From contig CBDULQ010000007.1 of NCBI GenBank assembly GCA_965368115.1, positions 1 to 35,360 on the forward strand: 35,360 nucleotides of DNA. Direction: 5' to 3'. Source of the DNA: CBDULQ01 sp965368115. GTDB lineage: Bacteria > Pseudomonadota > Gammaproteobacteria > SZUA-229. Position 1 is the first letter of the stretch; each line of letters begins with the position of its first letter. Below, piece by piece: positions 1 through 10,435 of the stretch. The position numbers and the translations under genes are program-made. The notes under the pieces are model-generated. The model worked only from the letters and a program-made list of their open reading frames with translations, made no database searches and was not told where the DNA came from.

Positions 1-2600
<2,600 letters not shown>

Positions 2601-2646
2601 AGCCGGAAACTCCAGCGGGCACGGACGTCTTCATGCCCTGTTAACC

Positions 2647-2695
2647 CACAAATAAGCCCGGCCAGTGATTGCCACTGCAGCCGGGCTTATTTGTG
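2647..2695. terminator. Bidirectional hairpin terminator between ppc and panD
   Basis: A perfect 16-bp inverted repeat (2647-2662 with 2680-2695) with a further small stem, cagtg/cactg, inside its loop. The arms are A/T-rich outside and G/C-rich inside, so each strand ends in a T-rich tract after the GC core. It sits between two converging genes and can serve both. Confidence 0.85.
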
Positions 2696-2759
2696 TCGAT
2701 GGTTTAATTCAGAGGATTACGCAGGTTCGCGTGTTGGCGGGGATATTCTTTTGCGCCGA

Positions 2760-3140
2760 TCAGGCGACCTGCACCGGAATCTGGTTACCGATGCGCATGA
2801 TTTCATTGTCTTCGTTGAGATAGACCAGGCGGGGCTTGTGGCTGGCGGCTTCTTTCTGATCCAGCTGGGCATAACAGCAGATGATGACGCGATCGCCGGG
2901 ATTGGCCTTGTGGGCCGCGGCACCGTTGACGGAAATGATGCCGGTGCCGTCCTGGGCGCGAATCGCATAGGTGGTGAAACGCTCGCCATTGGCCAGGTTG
3001 TAGATCTGAATCTGCTCGTATTCCTGAATACCCGCCGCTTCCAGCAATGCGCCGTCGATAGCACAGGAGCCCTCGTACTCCAGCTCGGAGTGGGTAACGC
3101 GAGCCTGGTGCAGCTTGGATTTGAGTAGGGTTAGATGCAT
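2760..3140 (-). CDS. panD: Aspartate 1-decarboxylase
   Basis: Pyruvoyl-dependent decarboxylation of L-aspartate to beta-alanine, one of the two substrates of PanC in pantothenate synthesis. Starting at the ATG at 3140 gives 126 residues, the normal PanD length; the open frame extends further upstream but that part is unlike PanD. The self-cleavage site is Gly24-Ser25 in YEGSC, where Ser25 becomes the pyruvoyl group. Tyr22 and the downstream NGAAAH segment (binding and processing in the family) are also present. It is the last gene of the leftward pan operon, 68 bases after panC, and is followed by the shared terminator. Secure. Confidence 0.96.
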   Translation of the reverse strand: MHLTLLKSKLHQARVTHSELEYEGSCAIDGALLEAAGIQEYEQIQIYNLANGERFTTYAIRAQDGTGIISVNGAAAHKANPGDRVIICCYAQLDQKEAASHKPRLVYLNEDNEIMRIGNQIPVQVA

Positions 3141-3208
3141 GCCTGTACCTGCAATTGTGACGAAAAAACAGTCAATTACGACCAGCGGGCAATTATGAGC
3201 CAATCGCC

Positions 3209-4069
3209 TTAAGGGTTCAAGTTGGGGCCCAGGGGCAGATTATCAATCAGGCGGACCGCCCCCAGCCAGGCTGCAGCCAGAATCACCAGCTCACGGTCGT
3301 CCGGCGCCGGCGGCTGCAGATCACTGCTTCGACGCAAGGTCAGGTATTCGGGTTCAAATCCCGCCTCACGCAGCCGCTGTAGTCCCTGGCGCTCCAGCTC
3401 AGTATAGTCCCTTTCCCCCTTCGCCACTAAATCCGCCAGGCACCGTAACTCGCGATACAGCGCTGGCGCCTGTTCGCGCTGGGCGGGGCTGAGGCGGCCA
3501 TTGCGCGAGCTCATCGCCAGCCCGTCCGCCTCGCGGCAGGTGGCGACGGCACGAATTTCGATCGGCATATCCAGATCCCGAACCATCTGCCGAATCAGCA
3601 TCAGCTGCTGAAAGTCCTTTTCCCCGAACACCGCCAGCGCCGGCTGCACGATATTGAACAGCTTGGCGACCACGGTGGTCACCCCCGTGAAATGACCCGG
3701 TCGATGCTCGCCCTCCAGAACCTCGCTGAGACCCGGCACGCTGACCTTGCAGCTGGCCTGCTGGCCATGGGGGTAGATGATGTCATCGTCGGGGGTGAAT
3801 AGCGCCTGGGCGCCGGCGGCGCGCAATTGCTCGACATCCGCCTCCAGGGTACGCGGATAGGCGCTAAAGTCGTCCGCCTGGTTGAACTGCAGGGGATTCA
3901 CGTAGATGCTGACCAGTACGCGATCCGCATGGCGCAAAGCCGCGTCCACCAGCGCGAGGTGGCCGGCATGCAGATTACCCATGGTGGGCACGAAGCCGAC
4001 GCGCAGCCCCTGCGCTTTCCAGTCGCGCACCCGGGTCCGCACCGCGGCGATATCGGAACAGATGTCCAT
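3209..4069 (-). CDS. panC: Pantothenate synthetase (pantoate--beta-alanine ligase)
   Basis: Joins pantoate and beta-alanine with ATP through a pantoyl-adenylate, giving pantothenate in the cytoplasm. The 286 residues match the family length. Visible motifs are PTMGNLHAGH (residues 28-37, the HIGH-like nucleotide-binding signature), VNPLQFN, the GHFTGVTTVVAKLFN stretch, FGEKDFQQL, and MSSRN (the KMSKS-like ATP loop). Its start lies two bases after the panB stop, so the two are probably translationally coupled, and panD follows. This puts all three late pathway enzymes in one transcript. Secure. Confidence 0.97.
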   Translation of the reverse strand: MDICSDIAAVRTRVRDWKAQGLRVGFVPTMGNLHAGHLALVDAALRHADRVLVSIYVNPLQFNQADDFSAYPRTLEADVEQLRAAGAQALFTPDDDIIYPHGQQASCKVSVPGLSEVLEGEHRPGHFTGVTTVVAKLFNIVQPALAVFGEKDFQQLMLIRQMVRDLDMPIEIRAVATCREADGLAMSSRNGRLSPAQREQAPALYRELRCLADLVAKGERDYTELERQGLQRLREAGFEPEYLTLRRSSDLQPPAPDDRELVILAAAWLGAVRLIDNLPLGPNLNP

Positions 4070-4071
4070 GG

Positions 4072-4884
4072 CTAGAAGCTGTGATCGGCGCTCGGGAACA
4101 GACGGCGCTTCACTTCATCCACATAGGCCTGCACCGCACCCTGGATGTCGTTGCTCTGTTTCATGAAATTTTTGGAGAATTTGGGGATGCGCCCGGCGGA
4201 AATGCCGAGAATGTCGTACAGCACCAGGATCTGCCCGTCGCAGTCCTGACCGGCGCCGATACCGATGACCGGGATCTTCGCCTGGGCGGTGATTTGCGCC
4301 GCCAGTTTGGCAGGCACACATTCCAGCAGCAGCATATCGGCGCCGGCCTCTTCGAGGATACGCGCATCGTCCAGCATGCGTGCCGAACTGTCCGCATCAC
4401 GTCCCTGCACCCGGTAACCGCCCAGTTTATGGACCCGTTGCGGCTGCAGGCCGATGTGCGCACACACCGGCACACCGAGGCGGGTGAGAATGGACACCAG
4501 CTCGCGCTGATCCGCACCACCCTCCAGTTTCACCATACTGGCGCCGGCTTCTTTCATGAAGCGCCCCACCGTGGCCACCGCCTGGTCGATGGAGGCGTCA
4601 CTCATGAACGGCATATCGACCACCAGAAACGCGTGCTCCAGGCCGCGAGACACGGCGCGGGCATGGTAGACCATGTCATCCACGCTGACCGGCAGGGTGG
4701 TATCCAGGCCCTGCACCACCATGCCCAGCGAGTCCCCCACCAGCACCAGGTCCCCACCGTTGCGATCCCGTACCTGGGCGAAGCGGCCGTCATAGGCGGT
4801 GAGACAGGCGATCTTCTCGCCGGCGGCTGTCATTTCCTGTAATTTGCGCACGGTCATGCGCGGCTGGCTGCTGTGTACACTCAT
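4072..4884 (-). CDS. panB: 3-methyl-2-oxobutanoate hydroxymethyltransferase (ketopantoate synthase)
   Basis: Transfers a hydroxymethyl group from 5,10-methylene-tetrahydrofolate to alpha-ketoisovalerate, giving ketopantoate, the first committed step to pantothenate and CoA. The 270 residues are of usual length. Recognisable segments are TAYDGRFAQV, the metal and substrate loop LVGDSLGMVVQG, VKLEGG and the C-terminal GIGAGQDCDGQILVLYD. The gene lies 29 bases after the deoxynucleoside kinase gene and two bases before panC. Placement behind folK is functionally sensible because the enzyme consumes a folate cofactor. No panE-like gene is visible in the window. Secure. Confidence 0.97.
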   Translation of the reverse strand: MSVHSSQPRMTVRKLQEMTAAGEKIACLTAYDGRFAQVRDRNGGDLVLVGDSLGMVVQGLDTTLPVSVDDMVYHARAVSRGLEHAFLVVDMPFMSDASIDQAVATVGRFMKEAGASMVKLEGGADQRELVSILTRLGVPVCAHIGLQPQRVHKLGGYRVQGRDADSSARMLDDARILEEAGADMLLLECVPAKLAAQITAQAKIPVIGIGAGQDCDGQILVLYDILGISAGRIPKFSKNFMKQSNDIQGAVQAYVDEVKRRLFPSADHSF

Positions 4885-4913
4885 GATCGATCCAGTGGTC
4901 CGCTGGCCTGCCG

Positions 4914-5558
4914 TCAGAGCAGGTCAGGACTCGGGTTGAAAAAGTGACGGCCGCTGCGAATGGATTTCACCCGCTGTAGCAGCTGCTGAAAATCATTGTC
5001 ATTGTCGGCGAAATTCACCTCTTTTGCATTGACGATGAGCAGCGGCGCTTCGTTGTAATGATAAAAGAAATCGATATAGGCATCGGACAGGCGCTGCAGG
5101 TAGGCGGCCTCGATCATGCGTTCGTGTGCAATGCCGCGGTTGCCGATGCGGTCCAGCAACACCTCCACTGGCGCCTGCAGGTAGATCACCAGATCCGGCC
5201 TGGGCACATCGAAGGTGAGCTGTTCGTAAACCTGCTCATATAACCTGAGTTCGTCTTCGTCCAGGGTGAGTTCCGCGAACAGGCGATCTTTCTCCATCAG
5301 AAAGTCGGACACCTGCACCGGGTTGAACATGTCACCCTGACGCAGTTCCTGCATCTGCCGCGCGCGCTGCAATAAAAAAAACAGCTGCGTCGGCAGGGCT
5401 GCGGCACGCGGGTTTTCATAGAACTTGGCCATGAACGGGTTTTCCGCCGCGCCTTCCAGCAACAACTCGCTACCGAACTCGGCGGACAGCTTGTGGGCCA
5501 GAGTGGTTTTGCCGACGCCGATCGGGCCTTCCACCACGATAAAACCGGGGTTACTCAT
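4914..5558 (-). CDS. Deoxynucleoside kinase (deoxyadenosine/deoxyguanosine kinase type)
   Basis: Probably phosphorylates purine deoxynucleosides for salvage. The N-terminus holds a P-loop, EGPIGVGKTTL (residues 9-19), followed by ENPFMAKFYENP, the substrate-site segment typical of this family. A DR motif in EKDRLF and the arginine-containing lid RIGNRGIAHERMIEAAYL complete the kinase fold. Length is 214 residues. The start overlaps the end of folK by eight bases, so the two are coupled, and panB follows after 29 bases. The folK-kinase-panB arrangement recurs in beta- and gammaproteobacteria, as I recall. The base preference (A, G or both) cannot be read from sequence. Confidence 0.9.
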   Translation of the reverse strand: MSNPGFIVVEGPIGVGKTTLAHKLSAEFGSELLLEGAAENPFMAKFYENPRAAALPTQLFFLLQRARQMQELRQGDMFNPVQVSDFLMEKDRLFAELTLDEDELRLYEQVYEQLTFDVPRPDLVIYLQAPVEVLLDRIGNRGIAHERMIEAAYLQRLSDAYIDFFYHYNEAPLLIVNAKEVNFADNDNDFQQLLQRVKSIRSGRHFFNPSPDLL

Positions 5559-6066
5559 GGATCGGCCCCAGGTATTCCAGTCGGCCCTCAGGTCGCACCC
5601 GGGGCAGCGCTTCGATCAACGCGGCCAACGGGCCCAGACCCGGTATATTCAGTTGTTCATCGATGGCCTGTAGTGGGTATAACACAAACTCTCTCTCCGC
5701 TATGCCCGGATGGGGAATACACAGGCGCTCATCCTGCTGTTGCAGATCATCATACATTAATATGTCCAGATCCAGCGTACGTGGACCCCAGGTTTTTAGT
5801 CGCTGCCGCCCCTGACTTTGCTCGATCGCCTGCAGCTGGTCCAGTAGTTCATGGGGACCGAGTTCGGTGCGCAGTTTGACCACCGCGTTCACATAGTCCG
5901 GCTGTGCCTCATCGTCGCCGGGGCAGGTCATCGGCGCACTGCGATACAGCCCGGAGTCCGCTAGCAGTTCGCTGTCCGGCAGGGCCCGTAGTGCAAGATA
6001 CGCCGTTCTGAGCTGCTGTTGCGGATCATCCAGGTTACTGCCCAGCCCGATGTAGGCGATCGCCAT
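5551..6066 (-). CDS. folK: 2-amino-4-hydroxy-6-hydroxymethyldihydropteridine pyrophosphokinase
   Basis: Transfers pyrophosphate from ATP to 6-hydroxymethyl-dihydropterin, the step before dihydropteroate synthase in folate synthesis. I chose the ATG at 6066 because it gives the family N-terminus MAIAYIGLGSNL; the longer open frame adds a low-complexity Ala/Gln segment that really encodes the end of pcnB in another frame. The HPPK signature WGPRTLDLDILMYD is complete, as are YRSAPM and the C-terminal IPHPGIAEREFVLYPL. The start ATG shares its A with the pcnB stop (TGATG), and the end overlaps the kinase gene by eight bases: tight translational coupling. The 171-residue length is normal. Confidence 0.95.
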   Translation of the reverse strand: MAIAYIGLGSNLDDPQQQLRTAYLALRALPDSELLADSGLYRSAPMTCPGDDEAQPDYVNAVVKLRTELGPHELLDQLQAIEQSQGRQRLKTWGPRTLDLDILMYDDLQQQDERLCIPHPGIAEREFVLYPLQAIDEQLNIPGLGPLAALIEALPRVRPEGRLEYLGPIHE

Positions 6067-7346
6067 CAGCTGGATCGTGCCTTGTTGCTGCGACGCCGCT
6101 TGCGCGGCTGGTTGCGCGCCGGCTTGAGCAGCCGATCCTGTTCCTCTCGATTCAGTGTCTGGATATGTGTCCACCAGTCACAGCTATCGTCGTCCAGCTC
6201 ACCGGCCTGGCCGCGCAGACACATGAAATCATAGGCGGCACGAAACTTGGCGTGGTCGAGCAGCGAGCGGGCGCGGCGTCCGTTACGAAACCGGAAGCGA
6301 TGCTGCAGATGCCAGATATCGCGCATCACGGTACTGAAACGGCGTGGAATCGAGGTGGTCTGGCACTGCTGGCTGACGGCATCGGACATGGCATTCTGCA
6401 TGGCCAGCGAGGCCGGCATGCCGTCTTCGTCCTGATAGCGCTCGGCGCCACTTTGCACACTGCGCCATAACATGGCGGAGAACAGGAAAGCCGGGGTAAT
6501 CGGCTTGTCGTCCGCCACCCGGGCATCGGTACTGGCCAGCGCCGAATTCAGGAAACGATCGAACACGCCGTCATCCTCGTCCAGTGCTTCAGCGGTCATC
6601 GGGAAGACGTGGTCCAGCAGGCGATATTTGCGCAACAAATGCAGGCACTGTACCCCCTTGCCGGAATGGAACAGTTTGAGGACTTCTTCGTAGAGTCGGG
6701 CCGGCGGAATGTCGTCGAGCAGGTGCCCCAGTTCGTACAGCGGTTGTTCGCTGTCCGGATGAATGCTGAAATCCAGCTTGGCGGCGAAACGCACCGCGCG
6801 CAGCATGCGCACCGGGTCTTCCCGGTAACGGGTGTCCGGGTCACCGATCAGGCGCAAGGTGCGAGATTCCACATCCTGCATGGCGCCGACATAATCCACC
6901 ACGGAAAAATCCGCAATGTCGTAATACAGAGCATTGACGGTGAAATCCCGTCGCCAGACATCCTGTTCGATATCGCCGTACACATTATCCTGCAGGATAC
7001 GTCCGGTTTCGTCCTTGATCTGTTGTTCGCTGACTTCATCATGACCGGCACGGAAGGTGGCAACTTCAACGATTTCACGACCGAAAAAAATATGCGCCAG
7101 ACGAAACCGGCGGCCGATCAGACGGCAATTGGAAAACAGCTTCTTGATCTGCTCGGGATGCGCATCGGTGGCGATGTCGAAATCCTTGGGCACATGATTA
7201 AGCAGCAGGTCGCGCACACCACCGCCCACGAGCAAAGCGCGATAACCGGCCTTGTGCAGGCGGTACAGCACTTTTAGCGCATTGTCGTCGATATTGTCCC
7301 GGGAGATGCGATGCTGAGATCGGGGAATCAGGGTGGGTTCCGTCAT
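6066..7346 (-). CDS. pcnB: Poly(A) polymerase I
   Basis: Adds 3' poly(A) tails that tag RNAs for decay. The 426-residue protein has the class II nucleotidyltransferase head: LLVGGGVRDLLL, then PKDFDIATDA with the DxD metal pair, RLIGRRFRLAHI, and RRDFTVNALYYDI with the RRDFT motif. A tRNA-nucleotidyltransferase-type helical middle (REDPVRMLRAVRFAAKL) follows, and the tail is very basic (PRKRRRSNK), as in PcnB and unlike CCA-adding enzymes. It heads the leftward operon and shares one base with folK. A CCA-adding enzyme is the main alternative, but the tail and the folK neighbourhood favour PcnB. Confidence 0.93.
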   Translation of the reverse strand: MTEPTLIPRSQHRISRDNIDDNALKVLYRLHKAGYRALLVGGGVRDLLLNHVPKDFDIATDAHPEQIKKLFSNCRLIGRRFRLAHIFFGREIVEVATFRAGHDEVSEQQIKDETGRILQDNVYGDIEQDVWRRDFTVNALYYDIADFSVVDYVGAMQDVESRTLRLIGDPDTRYREDPVRMLRAVRFAAKLDFSIHPDSEQPLYELGHLLDDIPPARLYEEVLKLFHSGKGVQCLHLLRKYRLLDHVFPMTAEALDEDDGVFDRFLNSALASTDARVADDKPITPAFLFSAMLWRSVQSGAERYQDEDGMPASLAMQNAMSDAVSQQCQTTSIPRRFSTVMRDIWHLQHRFRFRNGRRARSLLDHAKFRAAYDFMCLRGQAGELDDDSCDWWTHIQTLNREEQDRLLKPARNQPRKRRRSNKARSS

Positions 7347-7464
7347 GTGTTGTGGTCGCGCGTGCTCCGGCCGATTTACAAAGCCGGAATACTACCACAA
7401 GAAAGCTGGAGCCGTCGCCCCGGCGGGCATTGCACTGCATGCCGCCGAGGTCGAGGCAGAGGCG

Positions 7465-8772
7465 TTACAGGTCGTAACCGCGTTCTTCGTGGAGCACGAT
7501 ATCCAGACCTTCGATTTCCTGGTCTTCGCCGACTCGCAGACCCACGGTGGCTTCAACCACTTTGAGGATGATCCAGGTGACCACGGCGGTAAACACCAGC
7601 GTGGCCAGTACACCGATGGCCTGTACACTGAACTGACTGCCCATGGTTTCGATACCTTCGGCAAAACCATAGCCACTGAACACGCCCAGACTGGTGGCCG
7701 AGAAGATACCCGCCAGCAGCGTGCCCAGAATGCCGCCCACACCGTGCACCGGGAACACGTCTAGCGAGTCGTCGATCTTGAGTACACGTTTGACGAACTG
7801 GGTAGCGGTGAAACAGACGATACCGGCCAGGATGCCGATCACCAGCGCACCACCGGGACCGACGAAACCGGATGCCGGCGTAATCGTACCCAGGCCGGCC
7901 ACCATACCGGTAACCGCACCCAGTGCGCTGGGCTTGCCGTATTTCATCCATTCGATGATCAGCCAGGTCATGGTGCCCATGGCCGCGGAGATGTGAGTCA
8001 CCAGAATCGCCATCGAGGCATTGCCGTCAGCGGCCAGTGCACTGCCGCCATTGAAACCGAACCAGCCGACCCAGAGCATGCCTGCTCCCGCGATGGTCAT
8101 GGTCATGTTGTGCGGCATCATCGCGGTTTCCTGAAAACCTTTACGTGGACCGATCACCAGCGCTGCGACGATCGCCGCTACACCGGCGGTGATATGTACC
8201 ACGGTTCCACCGGCAAAATCGTACAGACCCATGGCACCAAGCCAGCCGCCGCCCCAGACCCAGTGAGTGATCGGCACATACACCAGCATCAACCACAGGG
8301 CGCTGAACAACAGCATGGCGGAAAACTTCATACGTTCGGCAAAACCACCGACGATCAGCGCCGGGGTAATAATGGCGAAGGTCATCTGGAACATCATGAA
8401 CAGGGATTCGGGAATGGTGCCGGACAGGGTTTCGCGACCAATACCCGCCATCATCACCTTGCTGAAATCACCGATCCAGGCATTGCCTTCACCGAAGGCC
8501 AGACTGTAACCGACCACCAGCCATAGAAAGGTGGACATACCGGCAATGGCAAAACACTGCATGAGCACGGAGAGGACATTTTTGGAACGCACCAGACCGG
8601 CATAGAACATGGCCAGGCCGGGCAGGGTCATGAACAGCACCAGCGCGGTGGCGGCCATGATCCAGGCGGTATCGGCCCCATTGGCCTGTTCGCCAGCAAA
8701 ACCCAGAGAAGGAAGAAGCACCAGTAACAGTCCAGACAGGCTGCGGACTGCGGTCATTTTATTTTTCTGCAT
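7465..8772 (-). CDS. amtB: Ammonium transporter (Amt family), with signal peptide
   Basis: Inner-membrane trimeric channel for ammonium/ammonia. A cleavable signal peptide ending about LGFAGEQ is followed by eleven hydrophobic segments. Family landmarks include FYAGLVRSKNVLS, the FAIITPALIVGGFAERMKF stretch, HITAGVAA with the first pore His, WFGFNGGSALAADG and FPVHGVGGILGT with the second pore His. The 435 residues are typical, and the C-terminal tail (VGLRVGEDQEIEGLDIVLHEERGYDL) is the GlnK-interacting type. No glnK/PII gene lies next to it, although amtB usually follows one. The gene appears monocistronic: 118 bases separate it from pcnB, and a 209-base gap lies upstream. Confidence 0.96.
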   Translation of the reverse strand: MQKNKMTAVRSLSGLLLVLLPSLGFAGEQANGADTAWIMAATALVLFMTLPGLAMFYAGLVRSKNVLSVLMQCFAIAGMSTFLWLVVGYSLAFGEGNAWIGDFSKVMMAGIGRETLSGTIPESLFMMFQMTFAIITPALIVGGFAERMKFSAMLLFSALWLMLVYVPITHWVWGGGWLGAMGLYDFAGGTVVHITAGVAAIVAALVIGPRKGFQETAMMPHNMTMTIAGAGMLWVGWFGFNGGSALAADGNASMAILVTHISAAMGTMTWLIIEWMKYGKPSALGAVTGMVAGLGTITPASGFVGPGGALVIGILAGIVCFTATQFVKRVLKIDDSLDVFPVHGVGGILGTLLAGIFSATSLGVFSGYGFAEGIETMGSQFSVQAIGVLATLVFTAVVTWIILKVVEATVGLRVGEDQEIEGLDIVLHEERGYDL

Positions 8773-8874
8773 TATTCATCGCCTATGCTGTGCGCACAGG
8801 GACCTGATTATTGACGCTGCGTTGCGACGGCCAGTGCCCTGGAATCAACCTCAGCGTAGCGATAACGGGTCGCC

Positions 8875-8916
8875 ATGCACTAAATTGATCAAAAACAGCG
8901 GGCAATTGTAGTGCAT
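8875..8916. promoter_or_regulatory. Imperfect inverted repeat upstream of amtB
   Basis: ATGCACTAAATT at 8875-8886 is mirrored by AATTGTAGTGCAT at 8904-8916, with one extra base in the second arm and a 17-base gap. The second arm overlaps a perfect palindrome, gtgcatgcac (8911-8920). It lies about 100-145 bases before the amtB start, where an operator or a leader hairpin could act. No known regulator motif was recognised. Confidence 0.35.
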
Positions 8917-8927
8917 GCACCGAATAA

Positions 8928-8979
8928 AAGCATTAACGGTGATACGATCGTCGAATCGATTATTTATTAGCGAATGCTT
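8928..8979 (-). terminator. Possible terminator of the outer-membrane barrel gene
   Basis: Read leftward, AAGCATT (8973-8979) pairs with AATGCTT (8928-8934), and the second arm continues into TTTT. The loop is long (38 bases) and holds a smaller hairpin around a cgat/atcg pair. It begins three bases after the stop of the barrel gene. It is weaker than a canonical terminator. Confidence 0.35.
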
Positions 8980-8981
8980 AT

Positions 8982-9677
8982 TTAGAAGTAGTAGGCCACA
9001 CCGAGAAAGAACATCGTCGTATCCTGCTCGACATCCACATTAACAAAGTCGGGCTTTATCGCCAGATAAGTGACTTCGGCACGGACATCGATATGGGCAT
9101 TAAACCCGTAACTCATACCAAGTCCCAGATAGAAATCGGAACCCGTATCAGAATAGCTATCCGTTGTTAAGGTAGCGCTCTGCAGATCAATATAACCGCC
9201 GGGAACAACCACATCGTCCGCTTTCTGGGAAAATTTAAAATCCCAGGCAGCCAGACCAAATTTACCGGTCAAACTCAGGTTATTTCCCATCGGCCAGACC
9301 CCGACCAGTGCCAGATAGTTAAATGACAACTCACTATATTCCTGACCACCATACAGCACGTTGGGATCGCCATTGTCAATTTCATGGAGCGGCGCTGTAG
9401 CTTCACCCATGGAAACCGATCCGAATTCGATAGCCATATCCCTGGATACCCGATAGCCGATATACCATGAACCGCCGGTTACTGATTCATCAGGCAGGCG
9501 ATAGTCTTTCTGGATGTTTACATTAGGAATCACAGGATCGAGCGAGTTGTCAGCAACTGAAATACTGCCACTTTGAGAAGTGCCTCCAAACGCTGCTCCT
9601 ACATAATAATTCGATGCCAGAGCATTTTGCCCGAATCCTGATAACACTATGGGCAACAACAAAGATCTAAAACGCAT
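8982..9677 (-). CDS. Outer-membrane beta-barrel protein (OmpA/OmpW-like size class), function unknown
   Basis: A 231-residue exported protein. I chose the ATG at 9677 because it directly begins a Sec signal peptide, MRFRSLLLPIVLSGFGQNALA, cut before SNYY; the upstream extension of the frame is not signal-like. The mature chain shows alternating hydrophobic and polar beta-strand patterning (NYYVGAAFGG, SWYIGYRVSRDMAIEFG, DFYLGLGMSYGF, HIDVRAEVTYLAI) and ends in FFLGVAYYF, with the terminal Phe typical of barrels inserted by Bam. This fits a small eight-stranded barrel. It is transcribed away from the TlpA/DUF3570/ApbE cluster. No specific function can be assigned. Confidence 0.8.
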   Translation of the reverse strand: MRFRSLLLPIVLSGFGQNALASNYYVGAAFGGTSQSGSISVADNSLDPVIPNVNIQKDYRLPDESVTGGSWYIGYRVSRDMAIEFGSVSMGEATAPLHEIDNGDPNVLYGGQEYSELSFNYLALVGVWPMGNNLSLTGKFGLAAWDFKFSQKADDVVVPGGYIDLQSATLTTDSYSDTGSDFYLGLGMSYGFNAHIDVRAEVTYLAIKPDFVNVDVEQDTTMFFLGVAYYF

Positions 9678-9710
9678 ATTTAATACAGCCCCATCCAGAC
9701 TTGAATCTAA

Positions 9711-9739
9711 TTTATAGCACATAGATGCCACGATGTTTC
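9711..9739 (-). promoter_or_regulatory. Candidate sigma-70 promoter of the barrel gene
   Basis: Read leftward, TATAAA (9711-9716) is a good -10 box. GAAACA (9734-9739) is a poor -35 at 17-base spacing. The box is 34 bases before the ATG at 9677. The rest of the 9678-9938 gap is AT-rich with no other element recognised apart from the divergent promoter. Confidence 0.35.
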
Positions 9740-9873
9740 TGGTTAGCTTACATGAGGATAGGGAAAACCCCTGCAAACAGAAACGGAATTGGGACTGGAA
9801 TCACATTTTTTATTCGCATCTCGCAGACGACTCACGAAAACATTAGATATTCCATGGTTCTCTATTATTATCC

Positions 9874-9901
9874 CTGTAAATTAATCAAGAGATACTATAC
9901 T
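9874..9901 (+). promoter_or_regulatory. Candidate sigma-70 promoter of the TlpA/DUF4266/DUF3570/ApbE cluster
   Basis: TATACT (9896-9901) matches the -10 consensus at five of six bases. CTGTAA (9874-9879) is a weak -35 at 16-base spacing. The -10 lies 37 bases before the GTG start at 9939, and a TAGGAG ribosome-binding site follows at 9924-9929. Confidence 0.45.
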
Positions 9902-9938
9902 AATCCTACGTTGTGTAGTCTGTTAGGAGCTTCAACTC

Positions 9939-10433
9939 GTGTCACCAATAGCCAGAACTTTTTTAGCCCTTGTCGCTCTCGTTATTGCATTTTATCTACC
10001 TTCATCATTCGCTGCGCAGAAAGCGCCGGACTTCAGTTTGAAGAGTGATAAAGCAGTCGTAAAACTCTCCAGTTATCGTGGTCAGGTTGTATATGTCGAC
10101 TTCTGGGCCTCCTGGTGCAAGCCCTGCAGAAAATCATTTCCATTTCTGAATGAAATGCACAAACGGTATCAAAACAAGGGACTAAAGGTCATCGGCATTA
10201 ACCTGGATACTACACCCTCTGATGCGAAAAGATTCCTCAACAAATTTCCTGCCCAGTTTACGATTGCCTATGACCCGGAAGGCAAGACTCCACAGCAATA
10301 TAAACTGAGTGTCATGCCCACTTCATATCTGGTCGACCGAAATGGAAACCTGATTAACATTCACAAAGGATTCAAGGAAGGACAGGCTGCCGAAATCGAA
10401 AGCATTATCGTCAAGGCATTGTCCAGAAAATAA
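9939..10433 (+). CDS. TlpA-like exported thioredoxin
   Basis: Periplasmic thiol-disulfide protein of 164 residues. The GTG start at 9939 is set by a TAGGAG ribosome-binding site nine bases upstream and by the signal peptide that follows (hydrophobic to residue 20, likely cut near SSFA-AQKAP). The redoxin fold begins at APDFSL. The active site WCKPC places cysteines at 60 and 63, and the cis-Pro loop is at VMPTSY (Pro127), so it should be redox active. It is the first gene of a four-gene cluster and ends two bases before the DUF4266 lipoprotein gene. A plausible job is keeping the Cys-x-Cys tail of that lipoprotein reduced; this is inference. CcmG and ResA are less likely, since no cytochrome maturation genes are adjacent. 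Confidence 0.88.
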   Translation: MSPIARTFLALVALVIAFYLPSSFAAQKAPDFSLKSDKAVVKLSSYRGQVVYVDFWASWCKPCRKSFPFLNEMHKRYQNKGLKVIGINLDTTPSDAKRFLNKFPAQFTIAYDPEGKTPQQYKLSVMPTSYLVDRNGNLINIHKGFKEGQAAEIESIIVKALSRK

Positions 10434-10435
10434 TC

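Noticed and set aside
4081..4842. 253-codon open frame on the + strand opposite panB
   Set aside because: Antisense shadow of panB; His/Gln-rich composition typical of reversed GC-rich coding DNA.
6067..6174. Longer N-terminus for FolK
   Set aside because: Ala/Gln-rich, encoded by the pcnB 3' end in another frame; the ATG at 6066 gives the conserved start.
8902..8916. Possible sigma-54 promoter of amtB (ATGCAC-N5-TTGC on the - strand)
   Set aside because: The invariant GG of the -24 element is not intact, so it is not a credible sigma-54 site.
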